Source: JABCYV01 sp963696025 (lineage in GTDB: Bacteria; Acidobacteriota; Terriglobia; Terriglobales; Acidobacteriaceae). Taken from it: a stretch of 64,000 bases of DNA. How positions within the stretch are numbered: the stretch's first letter is position 1; the number at the start of each line of letters is the position of its first letter. The stretch covers positions 682,001 to 746,000 of the forward strand of contig CAVOII010000004.1 in the NCBI GenBank assembly GCA_963696025.1. Reading direction: 5' to 3'. The notes below the pieces were generated by a model. The model saw only the letters and a list, made by a program, of their open reading frames with translations, was not told where the DNA came from and did no database searches. Of the stretch, positions 17,340-26,277 are shown piece after piece. The translations under genes and the position numbers were made by a program.

Positions 17340-17978
17340 AAACTATTCTCCTTAGAAATTGGTCGTTGTTGAGGACTAGTGGCACTTGCCGCTGGTGAGG
17401 ATCCAAAGCCCAAAGTACTTCTCCCTCCCGGTGGGGCGGGACGTTCGATAGAGAACATTTATTAGTGGTGTGTTGGTGTTGACGACGACATTGCGGGCGC
17501 GATCATACCACACAGTATCCGCCCTGGCCTTGTCGATCAGTTCGCAGATTCGATCTTCCAAGCGACGAGCTGCCAGGCGGACGAGTTCCAAATGCGAAAA
17601 TAATGCCAGAGTTAACGGCTTGGTTCGATACAGTACATATGGAAAAAGCCAAAGGTTGCGTGAATCATTGGCTGTCAGCATGACAGTGAAAGGTCGGGCA
17701 ATTCTAACTCCGGCGCAAAGCACGCAACAAGCCCTCGACATTGAGCGCGAGCGTTACCGTTCCAGCCCATGCCTGAAGGATCATTCTGATACTGTTGAGA
17801 AGCAAGAGCCGACTTCGGATGCGGTCACTGCTTTGCACAGTGAGGACAGGCGATACAAAGTGAATTATCGCAGCAGAAAAAGTCTCTAGCCCTTGCCAAG
17901 GACTCGTGGTACGTGTTTCGATCTACGAACAAAACTCACTTGCTTGCAAGCGGGCAAGACACCCTCTGACTGGAGTCG
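17340..17978. other. Gap without a supported gene
   Basis: Antiparallel open frames (minus 17376-17741, plus 17470-17889) overlap. The minus one contains a helical segment (LVRLAARRLEDRICELIDKARAD) that could be a real remnant, but no ribosome site or family supports it. No terminator is seen. Confidence 0.35.
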
Positions 17979-18437
17979 CTAGGCGCTAAGTCGTTCGCTC
18001 GTTTTGACAATACTGCCCGCAGGCGCTTTCTTGCCTGCGACCAGTCTTGCGACTGTTGAGAGCAAAGTGTCAGGACTGTCGCCTTTCAATAACAAGGCAT
18101 CCGCGAACCACTTCAGACACTCTGGTATGCCATCAAAATATCCTGTCCGAATCACAACCGGCAGGTTCGGTTGCTCCTTCATCAGCACCTGAGTGACTTC
18201 GTTGCCGTCCATGCCTGCCATATTGAAATCGAGCACTACGAGATCAATGGAGTGGGTGCGGGTGAGTGCGATTCCGGTTGGGCCATCGGAAGCGGACAGT
18301 ACTGTGTAGCCTTTGTTGCACAGAACAGCCTTGTGAAGCTCAAGAGCACTTGGATCGTCATCGATGCAGAGGATAGTCGCATATGGCACCTTCTTTGACA
18401 CGGACAAGCGTTTGCTCGGACATAAGACTGACTGCAT
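17979..18437 (-). CDS. Single-domain response regulator
   Basis: 152 residues with only a CheY-like receiver. Acidic pair in ILCIDDDPSALELH, phospho-acceptor Asp in VVLDFNMAGMDG, switch Thr in VIRTG, and the conserved Lys in LLLKGD. There is no output domain, so it acts by protein contact or phosphotransfer. The first ~18 residues precede the fold and the start could be later. Fifty-six bases upstream lies the inverted repeat shared with the 28038-28409 regulator locus. Confidence 0.8.
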   Translation of the reverse strand: MQSVLCPSKRLSVSKKVPYATILCIDDDPSALELHKAVLCNKGYTVLSASDGPTGIALTRTHSIDLVVLDFNMAGMDGNEVTQVLMKEQPNLPVVIRTGYFDGIPECLKWFADALLLKGDSPDTLLSTVARLVAGKKAPAGSIVKTSERLSA

Positions 18438-18492
18438 CAGCCTAGAAACCCGGTGTGGTAATCAGCGGCGATGGGATGCTGGCATCTGTGAA

Positions 18493-18513
18493 CCTGATTC
18501 CCAATCGGGAAAA
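18493..18513. promoter_or_regulatory. Inverted-repeat motif TTCCCAATCGGGAA, copy 1
   Basis: A 21-base stretch identical to 28411-28431, built around a perfect 5+5 inverted repeat with an AATC spacer. It lies upstream of a single-domain response regulator. I know no factor for it. Confidence 0.5.
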
Positions 18514-18588
18514 GCCAGAGTTTCCCGTTTGATGACACGCAGTGCCCAGGCGCTGTCTTCGCGGGTGGTTCCATAGGGCGCGAACTGT

Positions 18589-18780
18589 TCAGACAGTAGT
18601 CCCCGTTCCCGACAACTGCGAGAAGGAAGGTGCCAAAGCCAGCCCGTGCTCGGCCCAGTCGCCGTCCTCGACAAGTAACGGAATTACAGAGTGGAGTGCT
18701 GCGATCTCTTTTCGCAGACGCGAAATATCCAACTCCTTTTGCCGCAAAACCAGATAAGGGTCAATCATCGCGAACTCCAC
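18589..18780 (-). CDS. Small acidobacterial protein with N-terminal coiled coil
   Basis: Up to 63 residues; a second ATG at 18768 gives 59. The DPYLVLRQKELDISRLRKEIAALHSVIPLL start is a pattern I recognise from short acidobacterial proteins of unknown function. The remainder is low-information and may include a frameshift. It reads toward the response regulator and the shared motif. Confidence 0.5.
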   Translation of the reverse strand: MEFAMIDPYLVLRQKELDISRLRKEIAALHSVIPLLVEDGDWAEHGLALAPSFSQLSGTGTTV

Positions 18781-19100
18781 GTTATACAGGGAATCAGGAT
18801 TTGCAATGCGAAAAACGGCCCGTCACTCCTTGCAAGGGCCGAAGAGTACCAAGCCGAAAGCTAAGGATCTTCAATGTTGGATCAGCGAAATCTATCTCAG
18901 ATAGCCATGCAATGCAAGGAAACGAAAATAGGATAGCCTAGTGAATCCAAGACTAACCCATTGGGAGTAACCTTCGAAGGCTAGTGAATCTGACTAGGCC
19001 ACGTGGGTACTTGTTAAGAGCCTAGAGCTATGTAGAGTTCCGCTGACGCCTCCTTGGCTGTTTCTCCCCCCAGCCTAGCAGCGCCCCTAGGAGGATCTGT
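18781..19100. other. Leader region of the exported Cys-rich protein
   Basis: No gene seen. A GGCCC/GGGCC inverted repeat is present near 18819-18841. The element CTAGTGAATC occurs twice, about 45 bases apart (near 18938 and 18982), upstream of the 19101 gene, and may be a binding site. Confidence 0.35.
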
Positions 19101-19694
19101 ATGAAAAGTGTAGTCTGTCGATTATTGCCCCTTCTCGCTATTGCCCTCGTGCTGGGAGTGATCTCAGAGACGGCAGTGGCGCAAGACAACAGTACCTTCG
19201 CTGTCACCTACTTTTCTAACGCAAACACCGAAGGCGCCCCGGATGCCACAGTGCGGGTCATCAACGACGGCAACACAGGGGGTACCCTCTGTGCCGCGTT
19301 TTACGTGTTGGACGATAGCCAGGAACTGCAAGAGTGCTGCAGCTGCCCGGTAACCGCCGACGGACTTATCGCGGAATCCGTCAACCGTTACCTGACGGCG
19401 AATTCTCTAACATCAAAGGTTAACATCAGAGGCGCGATCAAAGTTGTTTCGACTGGCCCTAACCCTTCCGGATCGTGCGATCCTACCGCCGGTGCAGCAA
19501 CCGCTGGAATTCGGGGTTGGGCTACGCACATCCAGAAAGCAGTTTCTGGGTACGCCATCACCGAGACTGAACTGCACGATGCGAACCTGGGCGCGAGTGA
19601 ACTAGCTGGCTTGCAGCAGTTCTGTGCGTTCGAGATCACGCTCGGCAGCGGTCGCGGCACTTGTTTTTGCGATTTAGAAGACCACGCTTTCTAA
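19101..19694 (+). CDS. Exported cysteine-rich protein of unknown function
   Basis: 197 residues. AGGAGG lies seven bases before the ATG, and a signal peptide ends at TAVAQ. The mature part contains an ECCSCPVT cluster and a C-terminal GTCFCDLEDHAF, six cysteines in all plus a lone CAAF, typical of secreted disulfide-rich proteins. I recognise similar exported proteins in Acidobacteria, without function. An intrinsic terminator follows 42 bases after the stop. Confidence 0.7.
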   Translation: MKSVVCRLLPLLAIALVLGVISETAVAQDNSTFAVTYFSNANTEGAPDATVRVINDGNTGGTLCAAFYVLDDSQELQECCSCPVTADGLIAESVNRYLTANSLTSKVNIRGAIKVVSTGPNPSGSCDPTAGAATAGIRGWATHIQKAVSGYAITETELHDANLGASELAGLQQFCAFEITLGSGRGTCFCDLEDHAF

Positions 19695-19735
19695 AGACTA
19701 ACCACAAGACTGTATCGACCATTCGAGAAAGAATT

Positions 19736-19771
19736 GGGCTGCCAAGTAGAAAGTCGGCAGCCCCTATTTTT
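19736..19771 (+). terminator. Intrinsic terminator
   Basis: The stem GGGCTGCC (19736-19743) pairs perfectly with GGCAGCCC (19756-19763) over a 12-base loop, followed by CTATTTTT. It closes the 19101-19694 transcript. Confidence 0.8.
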
Positions 19772-19837
19772 ATCCCGGCTGATCGCTACGGTCAGGTTCA
19801 TTTCGGCAGAGTGAAAGCTGCGGCTTGAAGAGAAGGT

Positions 19838-19960
19838 GTGAGAAGCCCTGTGCAGATCAAGGAAACAAAGCAAAAGCTTGATTGGTTGTGGATCGGATCA
19901 TTTATCTTAGTAGCGATCTCTGCGCTGGGGCTAGCCTATATATACTGGGCTGCTGAGTGA
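19838..19960 (+). CDS. Small single-helix membrane protein
   Basis: A 40-codon frame from GTG (or 36 codons from the GTG at 19850), with GAAGAGAAGG just upstream. It encodes a basic N-terminus (IKETKQKLDW) followed by one hydrophobic helix (IGSFILVAISALGLAYIYWAAE). This fits a small inner-membrane protein. No known family; support is only the ribosome site and the clean amphipathic layout. Confidence 0.4.
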   Translation: MRSPVQIKETKQKLDWLWIGSFILVAISALGLAYIYWAAE

Positions 19961-20091
19961 AAAATGCTACCCAGGGTGCCGCCGGGCGCTATCGTTAATG
20001 CGGTAGTTTAAGTTGCGCGACTCTGAAGGCGGCTTTCTCCTGTGACACCAGGCCCAGCCGCCTGCGAGTACGTAGCCGGGCCGAGTAACCC

Positions 20092-20346
20092 ATGGATTTT
20101 ACGGTCATTCGCGAATTCCCTCCGATAGAGCTGGAAAGCGCGTGGCGCACTTTTCTCACCCATGCCGATTTCCCAACGCACTACACAGCGCCCGAATTCT
20201 TTCTTGAGAAGCATCTGGCACGCCGTCATCTATTCGCCGTACTGGCGATTGAGCGGAGTGGGAATAGTTGGGGTGCTGACGGGACTTCACGAGTCGCATC
20301 GAACCGTGTCCGGTCTCGCGGTCAGGCAGCAGGTGTGCCTGGATCA
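20092..20346 (+). pseudogene. GNAT/FemAB-like acyltransferase, broken N-terminus
   Basis: The first frame gives MDFTVIREFPPIELESAW...YTAPEFFLEKH...LFAVLAIE. One missing base near 20255 then shifts it, and the next frame continues GVGIVGVLTGLHESHRTVSGLAVRQQVCLD, as expected for peptidoglycan-bridge-like acetyltransferases of Acidobacteria. At 20347 the gene is cut by the truncated IS110 copy. Only about 85 of the expected 350 residues remain. Confidence 0.65.
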
Positions 20347-21043
20347 GTCTCAATCAGAATCACAACCACGAAATGAAAGAGATCTTCAAGGGAGCCGCGA
20401 CCCGAGCCAGCTGTGGTGTAGGACCGTTGCGCGACTTCTATATGGCTTTGCTGGCTAAGGGCATGAAGCCCGAGATGGCGCGTCTGACCTTAGCCCGAAA
20501 GATCGCGGCCATGGCTTTGACACTCTGGAAGAAGGAGGGACGTTTCGACGCGGAACAACTGAAGCCGCAAGCAGCTTGAGCGTTGCACAGAACTCAGGTG
20601 GTCTCCCAGGTTTCACGCTTCGGTGGTGACCCATCGGTTCTGGCGATGCTCGGGTTCGAGGGAGAGTATCCATGCACTCATTAGGCGTTTCGGGTGCTCA
20701 AATCAGCACCCAGTCTCCGGGTCAATCCTATGCCCCCTCGGATAACCCAAAAAAGCCATAGGCCTCGAGCCTCCCATAGGATGATGGTTGGCACTTAAGC
20801 CAACGCTTGGCTTGCGCAGCATCGCAACTGATCGGCGTTAAGCACCACTGCTCCATGAAACCATTTCTTCGAGATCATCGACTGGAGTTAGCAATCGCCG
20901 CTGAACTACACGGCGATCCAAAGTGCGAAACCCAAAATCCTCTCCAAGAAGAAGGGGGCCTGGATGCAAGTCACCATTCCGGGATCCCACGGAGGGGAGT
21001 GGAGAAGTATTTTTTCTTGACATCCTCTCTCATAGGATGAGTG
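20347..21043 (+). mobile_element. Truncated IS110-family element, 3' part
   Basis: About 99% identical to the 3' end of the full element at 39431-41023. It holds the last 68+ codons of the transposase (MKEIFKGAATRASCGVG...) and the entire 3' noncoding region to the GGATGAGTG edge. It lacks the 5' two-thirds of the transposase. It interrupts the acyltransferase gene. The retained noncoding part keeps all hairpins noted for the full copy. Confidence 0.9.
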
Positions 21044-21114
21044 TAATCGCGATATTTCGCCAATTATTAATGGGGTCGTAGACGTGACCCCCCGGAACCC
21101 AACTCGTTGCCCGC

Positions 21115-21378
21115 TCATGCCACGCTTGCCTTGGCGGAGCGCAGGCACGCCGCCACTTCACGGATGACTTGCTCGTAATCAGCGGCTATGGCCCGCTCCA
21201 CATGAATACGAGCGCCCTTTACGCCTGCTTCTTGCGCCAACTTCTTGAACTCGATCTGAAGAAAGACCTCCAATTGCTTCGGCATTAAGACGGCAATGGG
21301 GACTGTGGCGGACCGGCCCGTCGCGGTCTCGATCTTCACGCAGTACGGGGATTCAGAATGTTCAGTTTCCAAAGCCAT
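21115..21378 (-). CDS. Small hypothetical protein
   Basis: 87 residues with an alternating strand-helix pattern: an early strand (SPYCVKIETATGRSATVPIAVLM), a helix (KQLEVFLQIEFKKLAQEAG), then a basic strand and helix. The upstream GAGAGAGGGA is an acceptable ribosome site. No family recognised. The gene begins just beyond the right end of the truncated IS110 element and reads toward it. Confidence 0.5.
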   Translation of the reverse strand: MALETEHSESPYCVKIETATGRSATVPIAVLMPKQLEVFLQIEFKKLAQEAGVKGARIHVERAIAADYEQVIREVAACLRSAKASVA

Positions 21379-21609
21379 AGGACATCCCTCTCTCTGGAGT
21401 TACGAAAGGTGGCGGAAGAGTGCGCGTTAATGAGCAACAGAAGTGGCAGGAAAAATCTTCCAACATTCTAGCGCGGTCGCGACGCATCCGTTGTGTGCAG
21501 CAATATTAATCCTGTCTTCATTGCGTAGTAAGCCCGGCACGATATGCAGGATCGATCCCGCAGCTGCTCGATTTCAGGCCACCAGAAAATGCTTCAAGAT
21601 GCCAAATGG

Positions 21610-21858
21610 CTACAGCATTCTCTTGAGAACCGCGAGACTGTTGAGTGCATCTCTCAGTTCGCAATGCACCTTAGAGTTTGCGGTCGGCAATTCCCGTAAG
21701 CGTTGCTGGATAGCCTTCTCAGCCAGGTCGATGCTCGCTGGCAACTTGTCCCGGTCGAATTCCATTATCGCGGCTCTATAAACGTCGAGCCAATCCCTCC
21801 CATTATGGTTCACCGATGGAGTCTCCGCGCACAGGCCCTTCCGCATAGGAATCTGCAT
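21610..21858 (-). CDS. Small acidobacterial helical protein
   Basis: About 82 residues from the ATG at 21858 (the frame is open to a TTG at 21894). The core DWLDVYRAAIMEFDRDKLPASIDLAEKAIQQRLREL matches a short, purely helical protein family frequent in Acidobacteria, often near regulators, with no known role. Start uncertain; no clear ribosome site. Confidence 0.55.
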   Translation of the reverse strand: MQIPMRKGLCAETPSVNHNGRDWLDVYRAAIMEFDRDKLPASIDLAEKAIQQRLRELPTANSKVHCELRDALNSLAVLKRML

Positions 21859-22157
21859 CTGGCGTTCAAGCAAACAAGCACCTGGTTTGCGCAATTACTG
21901 CCTTCGGCTTTTGGCGGATAACGTCTCAAACCCGGTCATTCTCCTATTCGCCTTGGGGTCTCTCAATGTCATCTTGTACTCTCGGAGGGTCCGTTCCGCG
22001 GCGTTGCAGAATAATCTGTCTTGACACTCATCGCCCAGTAAAGGCTGACACGATAGTCGGGATCATCTCTAGGTGCTTAAGAGTGTGAACCACTATCTTT
22101 TCTGAATAAGTTTCGATATCACTATCCCCGCCTAAACTTTCCTCGGGTGCGACTCGC

Positions 22158-22560
22158 CTATCCGTAACTTCGGGGCCGCTCTCTCTCGGTGCGGCGGTTC
22201 ACGCCGGAATGGTGGTGATCGGAGAAAAGCTGGGCCTCTACAAGGCGCTTGCGGCGCACCCCATGACGCCGGCAGAGCTGGCCGACCGGACGAACACCGA
22301 TGAGCGCTATCTGCGTGAGTGGCTGGCCTCCCAGGCAGCAGGTGGATACGTTACCTATAACGAAAAGACGGGGAAATTTAGCCTTTCCGAAGAACAAAGC
22401 TTTTACGCTCGCGAATGAAGACAGCCCCGCGTATCTGCCGGGAGCTTTCGAGCTGGCCGTGGGCTCGCTGGCTGCCGTGCCACGAATCACCGAGTCCTTC
22501 CGCTCGGGCCTGGGAATGGGCTGGCATGAACACACGGACGGTGTTTTTCACGGGTGCGAA
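22158..22560 (+). pseudogene. Class I SAM-dependent methyltransferase, N-terminal remnant
   Basis: One frame encodes VVIGEKLGLYKALAAHPMTPAELADRTNTDERYLREWLASQAAGGYV, the dimerisation/winged-helix start of a methyltransferase group. At about 22400 the frame shifts by one base and continues LANEDSPAYLPGAFELAVGSL...GWHEHTDGVFHGCEKF, which is the next conserved block. It then ends without the SAM-binding domain. Two lesions, so clearly dead. Confidence 0.75.
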
Positions 22561-22624
22561 AAGTTTTCCGTCCAGAAAACGCGTTTCCCAGTCCGAAGGG
22601 ACACCACGATCCGAGAAAGGGCCT

Positions 22625-22801
22625 CTAGGCCGCCCGGTTCACTTCAGTACATTTCTGACAGCGGCAAACGTAATCGTCTAAGTCGGGCCGTTCGCTGTGA
22701 CCACATCGGTCGCAGATGAATGTGCGGTATGCATTAACAATCATGGGTCGAAACTCATTGCCTGAGACGCAATAGGGGCATCGAACTGGCCGGTCGGTCA
22801 T
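22625..22801 (-). CDS. Small zinc-ribbon protein (58 aa)
   Basis: 58 residues: VRCPYC then CDRCGH, followed by a third pair CRCQKC. These are CxxC pairs at about residues 8/11, 30/33 and 46/51, suggesting one or two zinc sites. It is paralogous to the 62-residue protein at 33590-33778, sharing the order VRCPYC, EFRPM, F-CD-CG and C-C-KC. It starts 27 bases after the stop of 22828-23052, so the two probably form an operon. Confidence 0.7.
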   Translation of the reverse strand: MTDRPVRCPYCVSGNEFRPMIVNAYRTFICDRCGHSERPDLDDYVCRCQKCTEVNRAA

Positions 22802-22827
22802 TTCTTAACGCCTAAGACGACTATATT

Positions 22828-23052
22828 TTACGCCACATCTCTCGCGGTCTGAATTTTGGAGGCATAAGAAGGCATTGTGGCCTCCCACTTCAAAGCGCGA
22901 ATTTGATCGGCGATTTCAGGCGCGTGGCTTCGATCCGCAATCTGTGCCGCCGCTTCTAGTGCATCATTGATGGCTGCCAGAGGAAGGCCACTGCCGCCTG
23001 TTTTAAGGCTCGTCAGACCGTACTTTGTGCGGAGATTTTCTGCCAGAGTCAC
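22828..23052 (-). CDS. Small hypothetical protein
   Basis: 74 residues from a GTG start with GGAGGCG seven bases upstream, a strong site that decides the start. Sequence features: a short basic segment, a glycine loop (TGGSGLPL) and an Ala-rich helix (INDALEAAAQIADRS). No family recognised. It leads a two-gene unit with the zinc-ribbon gene. Confidence 0.6.
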   Translation of the reverse strand: MTLAENLRTKYGLTSLKTGGSGLPLAAINDALEAAAQIADRSHAPEIADQIRALKWEATMPSYASKIQTARDVA

Positions 23053-23165
23053 AAAAACGCCTCCAGCTCAAGATGGGCGGGAGGGCCGGGCGTGCGATCG
23101 GCCACGAAGTAGACCCAGGAAGCTCGGCGCAGCAAGGGGGATCGGATTGATAAGCATGCCTTTCG

Positions 23166-25307
23166 TTACCTGGATAGATCGAGCACCCAGAGCGATGATC
23201 CGCCGTTACTACGACAGTAGTAGAGAAACCGACCATCAGGCGAAATAGTGGGTTCCTCGATGAAGAGCCCGGCTTCTGGAAAGCGTGTAACTTGTTGCGG
23301 AGAACCGTCGTTTGCCGGCATGCGATAGAAATTTTGATGGTTCGGTTGAAAGTAAATCCAGCGCCCATCTGGGGAATAGAAGGCGTGATGGATCCGCTCA
23401 TTGCCCCGAGTTAGCTGCTGCGGCGTTCCGCCCTTCGCTGGCATCTTCCAGAGCTGCACGGTGCCGTTGGCGTTGGAGGAGTAGATCAGCCACAGGCCAT
23501 CAGGTGACCACCAACCGTTGTACTTGTCACCAGCAGAAAAAGTAATCTGCTGCAATTTTCGAGTAGAGGAATCAAGGGCAAAGAATTGGAAAACGTCACC
23601 AACACGTTGGGGAAAAACAATTGTGTGGTCGTCGGGGGAAACTGGGATTTCCAAACCCCAAATCGAAGGACTGCTCAGGAGTTCCTCGGCACGGCTGCCA
23701 TCGCGAGATACCAGCCACAAGGAGTCTTTTCCGATAGACATCCTGCGGAGCACGAGCAATCGCAATCCGTCGGGAAACCACTGGGGACTGTCTACACCCA
23801 GATCGTTTCCCGGCAGCTGCACCCGATCCACACGCTTGTCGGCTAGGTGCAACAAGTAAAGCTCGTCGTGACCTAATCGGTCGCTGGTGTAAGCGACACT
23901 GCTTCCGTCGGGCGAGACACTGGGTTCACGATCAAACACCGGGCCTGCGCTCAACACCTCCTCGCCACCCTCAGGTGACCCGCCATCCGGACTGAGCCGG
24001 AGCCGCGTTAGGTTCAACGAGTTCTCCATCTCACTGACGGCAAACCGGCGTCCATCGCGGCTAATAGCTAAGTCTCGCAAGTTGCCGATAACTACACCTA
24101 CGATGTGGGCAGCTCCCGTGACCTTCCCGGTCCTTTCATCTGCGGCGATTCCCTCCAGGCGAGTACCTCCGGATAACTCCTGAACGCAGTAATAAATGAG
24201 CTTGCCCGAAGGGTCCCAAGCGTGACTTGAGACACCCTTTAACACCTCACGAGGCGTATCATTGCCGGCAGCGCGAACAATGAAGATTTCGCGTTCGAAG
24301 GTCTCGAAAGTAATCCAGTCCCCTGATGGCGAATAGCGCGCCCGCGTAATCTCCCAGTGAGACCACTCGGACGGCAGAACGGGATGTGTTCTTCCGGAAT
24401 CCGCCTCGACCTCGATCAAAGAGCGGTGGCTTTCGACACCGCTGACGTACAGCACCTTCTTCCCGCTGGGATGCCAAACCGGAAAGTTCCCGTCCTTCGC
24501 GAGCAGTCGCGCCTGCCCGCCCAAAGCCGGAACGACCCAAACGTCGCCACCATATGTGCGGAACTCCGGGCCAAAAATGGATCCGATCTTGATCAACCCA
24601 GTGCGGGACGACTGGGTGGAGGCGAAGGCGACTTTGCTGCCGTCCGGCGAAAAATCCGGTTGTATGTCCTGGCCAGGGTCATTGGTTATGTTGATTTCAC
24701 GCCCGCCATCGACCCGACGAAGGTAGATTTCAAAATTGCCTGTGCGATTCGACGAAAACGCGATTGTACTTCCATCAGCAGACCAAGTTGGCCAGTCCGA
24801 GAATTCAGGATCATGAGTTAATCTCGCGACTGAAACTACCCGAGCGGTATTAGGAAGCGCCATCTTGTTCAGCATTAGAGTGAGCAGTACGACCGCCAGC
24901 GCACCGGCGGCCGCGATACACCACATCCACCACCGCTGACCCACCTGCGAAACAGGCCGAGGCTTCGTAACAGGAACAATTAAGCGGTATCCCGAGCGTG
25001 GCAAGGTTTCAATGTAGGTGGGATTCTCCGCGGAGTCTCCCAATACTTCCCGCAACCGATTGATGATCTTGTTGAGGCTGTGCTCGAAATCTACGAAAGT
25101 GTCGGAAGGCCAAAGTCGCGACTTCAATTCTTCACGGGTGACTAAGTCGCCCGGCCGCTCGAGTAAGGCTGTAAGTACCTGAAACGGTTGCTCTTGGAGT
25201 TTCAGGCTTCGGCCATTGGTCCGCAATTCACGGGTGTGGGTATCTAGCTCGAACTGCCCGAAGCGGACGTGCGGCTTCGTTCCGGTGGGCATACCGGGGG
25301 TACCCAT
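23166..25307 (-). CDS. CadC-like winged-helix regulator with TolB/PD40 beta-propeller
   Basis: 713 residues. Residues ~10-105 form an OmpR-type winged helix (FGQFELDTHTRELR, PFQVLTALLERPGDLVTREELKSRLW, SGYRLIVPV). One membrane helix follows (WWMWCIAAAGALAVVLLTLML), then a long series of PD40/WD40-like blades (FSDWPTWSADGSTIAFSSNR, IQPDFSPDGSKVAFAS). I infer an inner-membrane one-component sensor: cytoplasmic DNA binding, periplasmic propeller. The ATG at 25307 starts the conserved domain; the longer open frame upstream has no family similarity. Confidence 0.85.
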   Translation of the reverse strand: MGTPGMPTGTKPHVRFGQFELDTHTRELRTNGRSLKLQEQPFQVLTALLERPGDLVTREELKSRLWPSDTFVDFEHSLNKIINRLREVLGDSAENPTYIETLPRSGYRLIVPVTKPRPVSQVGQRWWMWCIAAAGALAVVLLTLMLNKMALPNTARVVSVARLTHDPEFSDWPTWSADGSTIAFSSNRTGNFEIYLRRVDGGREINITNDPGQDIQPDFSPDGSKVAFASTQSSRTGLIKIGSIFGPEFRTYGGDVWVVPALGGQARLLAKDGNFPVWHPSGKKVLYVSGVESHRSLIEVEADSGRTHPVLPSEWSHWEITRARYSPSGDWITFETFEREIFIVRAAGNDTPREVLKGVSSHAWDPSGKLIYYCVQELSGGTRLEGIAADERTGKVTGAAHIVGVVIGNLRDLAISRDGRRFAVSEMENSLNLTRLRLSPDGGSPEGGEEVLSAGPVFDREPSVSPDGSSVAYTSDRLGHDELYLLHLADKRVDRVQLPGNDLGVDSPQWFPDGLRLLVLRRMSIGKDSLWLVSRDGSRAEELLSSPSIWGLEIPVSPDDHTIVFPQRVGDVFQFFALDSSTRKLQQITFSAGDKYNGWWSPDGLWLIYSSNANGTVQLWKMPAKGGTPQQLTRGNERIHHAFYSPDGRWIYFQPNHQNFYRMPANDGSPQQVTRFPEAGLFIEEPTISPDGRFLYYCRSNGGSSLWVLDLSR

Positions 25308-25526
25308 CCAAAAGGTAGACGCGAGTTTATCACAGACCACCCATTCGCAAAGGCAAGAGCCTACGCATGTGTCATAACTCTGCCATAGAAATATGACCTT
25401 CTTCACACATGCCCGGAATTGACTATCGGCGCGCCCCGCCCAAAATGTCTGCCAACTCGACAGCGGACCTCTAGCAGCGGAGAACAAGCCTTGGTTTACC
25501 GCGGCCGGGATTGGATGGGAGGATTT

Positions 25527-26243
25527 ATGAAGCGCCATTTCGCAGAACGCCTTTGCTCCGTGATCCTGTTGCTGACGCCATTGGTCGCGTTCGCAGGACA
25601 AAAAACGACCAACACGAACGTGACCACGGTTGTTCACGATTACGCTTCTGACGGGATCACCCAGTTGCTGCTGCGTAGCGATGACTACAATGGATCCGGA
25701 CAGGCCACCTATGGCAGCTTCGTTACTACGAGCGGCGAACTCGAACTGCTCCTTTCCAATCACTCTGTACGGGCGGCTTGGATCACACCTGACGATCCAG
25801 TCGGATCAGAACCGGCTGCGCCGCCATCGGGCTACTATTCGTACGACACCTCTGTTCGCAGTGACTGTTTCGACCAGAACGGCAACATCGTGCCGCTGGC
25901 GAACGTCGTCACTTCGAGCGGCAACTGCAAGCTAGGGGTTACCTTCTATTCCGGCGGCACCGTGTACAAGCTGTTGATGAGTCCGTTCCCATTCAGCGGC
26001 CCTGGAGACGGCACGCCCATCTGTCCCTCCACCGGATGCCCCGCGACTGGGCTGGCTACGCTGACCTGCAATAAGGTGATCAACAATCAATGCGTGAGTT
26101 GGACGATTGTGCCGAATACCAGCGCCGCCCATGCAAATGTCGCCAACCTGTATAAGGAGGGCGGCGGATCGAGAGGAACTACTACCTGGACATTTATCGG
26201 CGAGTACTACGACACGTTTCGGATCGATGTAACGAATCCGTAG
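25527..26243 (+). CDS. Exported protein of unknown function
   Basis: 238 residues. GGGAGGA is placed four bases before the ATG. Signal peptide MKRHFAERLCSVILLLTPLVAFAG, followed by a Thr/Ser-rich beta-type mature chain with NNQCVSWTIV and FIGEYYDTFRIDV near the C-terminus. It could be a surface or fibre-associated protein. The ~30 bases around its start (GGAGGATTTATGAAGCGCC) are repeated at the start of the broken gene at 27561. Followed 34 bases later by the propeller lipoprotein, so probably an operon. Confidence 0.65.
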   Translation: MKRHFAERLCSVILLLTPLVAFAGQKTTNTNVTTVVHDYASDGITQLLLRSDDYNGSGQATYGSFVTTSGELELLLSNHSVRAAWITPDDPVGSEPAAPPSGYYSYDTSVRSDCFDQNGNIVPLANVVTSSGNCKLGVTFYSGGTVYKLLMSPFPFSGPGDGTPICPSTGCPATGLATLTCNKVINNQCVSWTIVPNTSAAHANVANLYKEGGGSRGTTTWTFIGEYYDTFRIDVTNP

Positions 26244-26277
26244 CAAACGAACCAAGATTTTCGCATGCGAGGATGTT

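Noticed and set aside
25308..25763. A long N-terminal extension of the winged-helix regulator
   Set aside because: The added ~150 residues have no family similarity and precede a well-placed ATG at the conserved domain.
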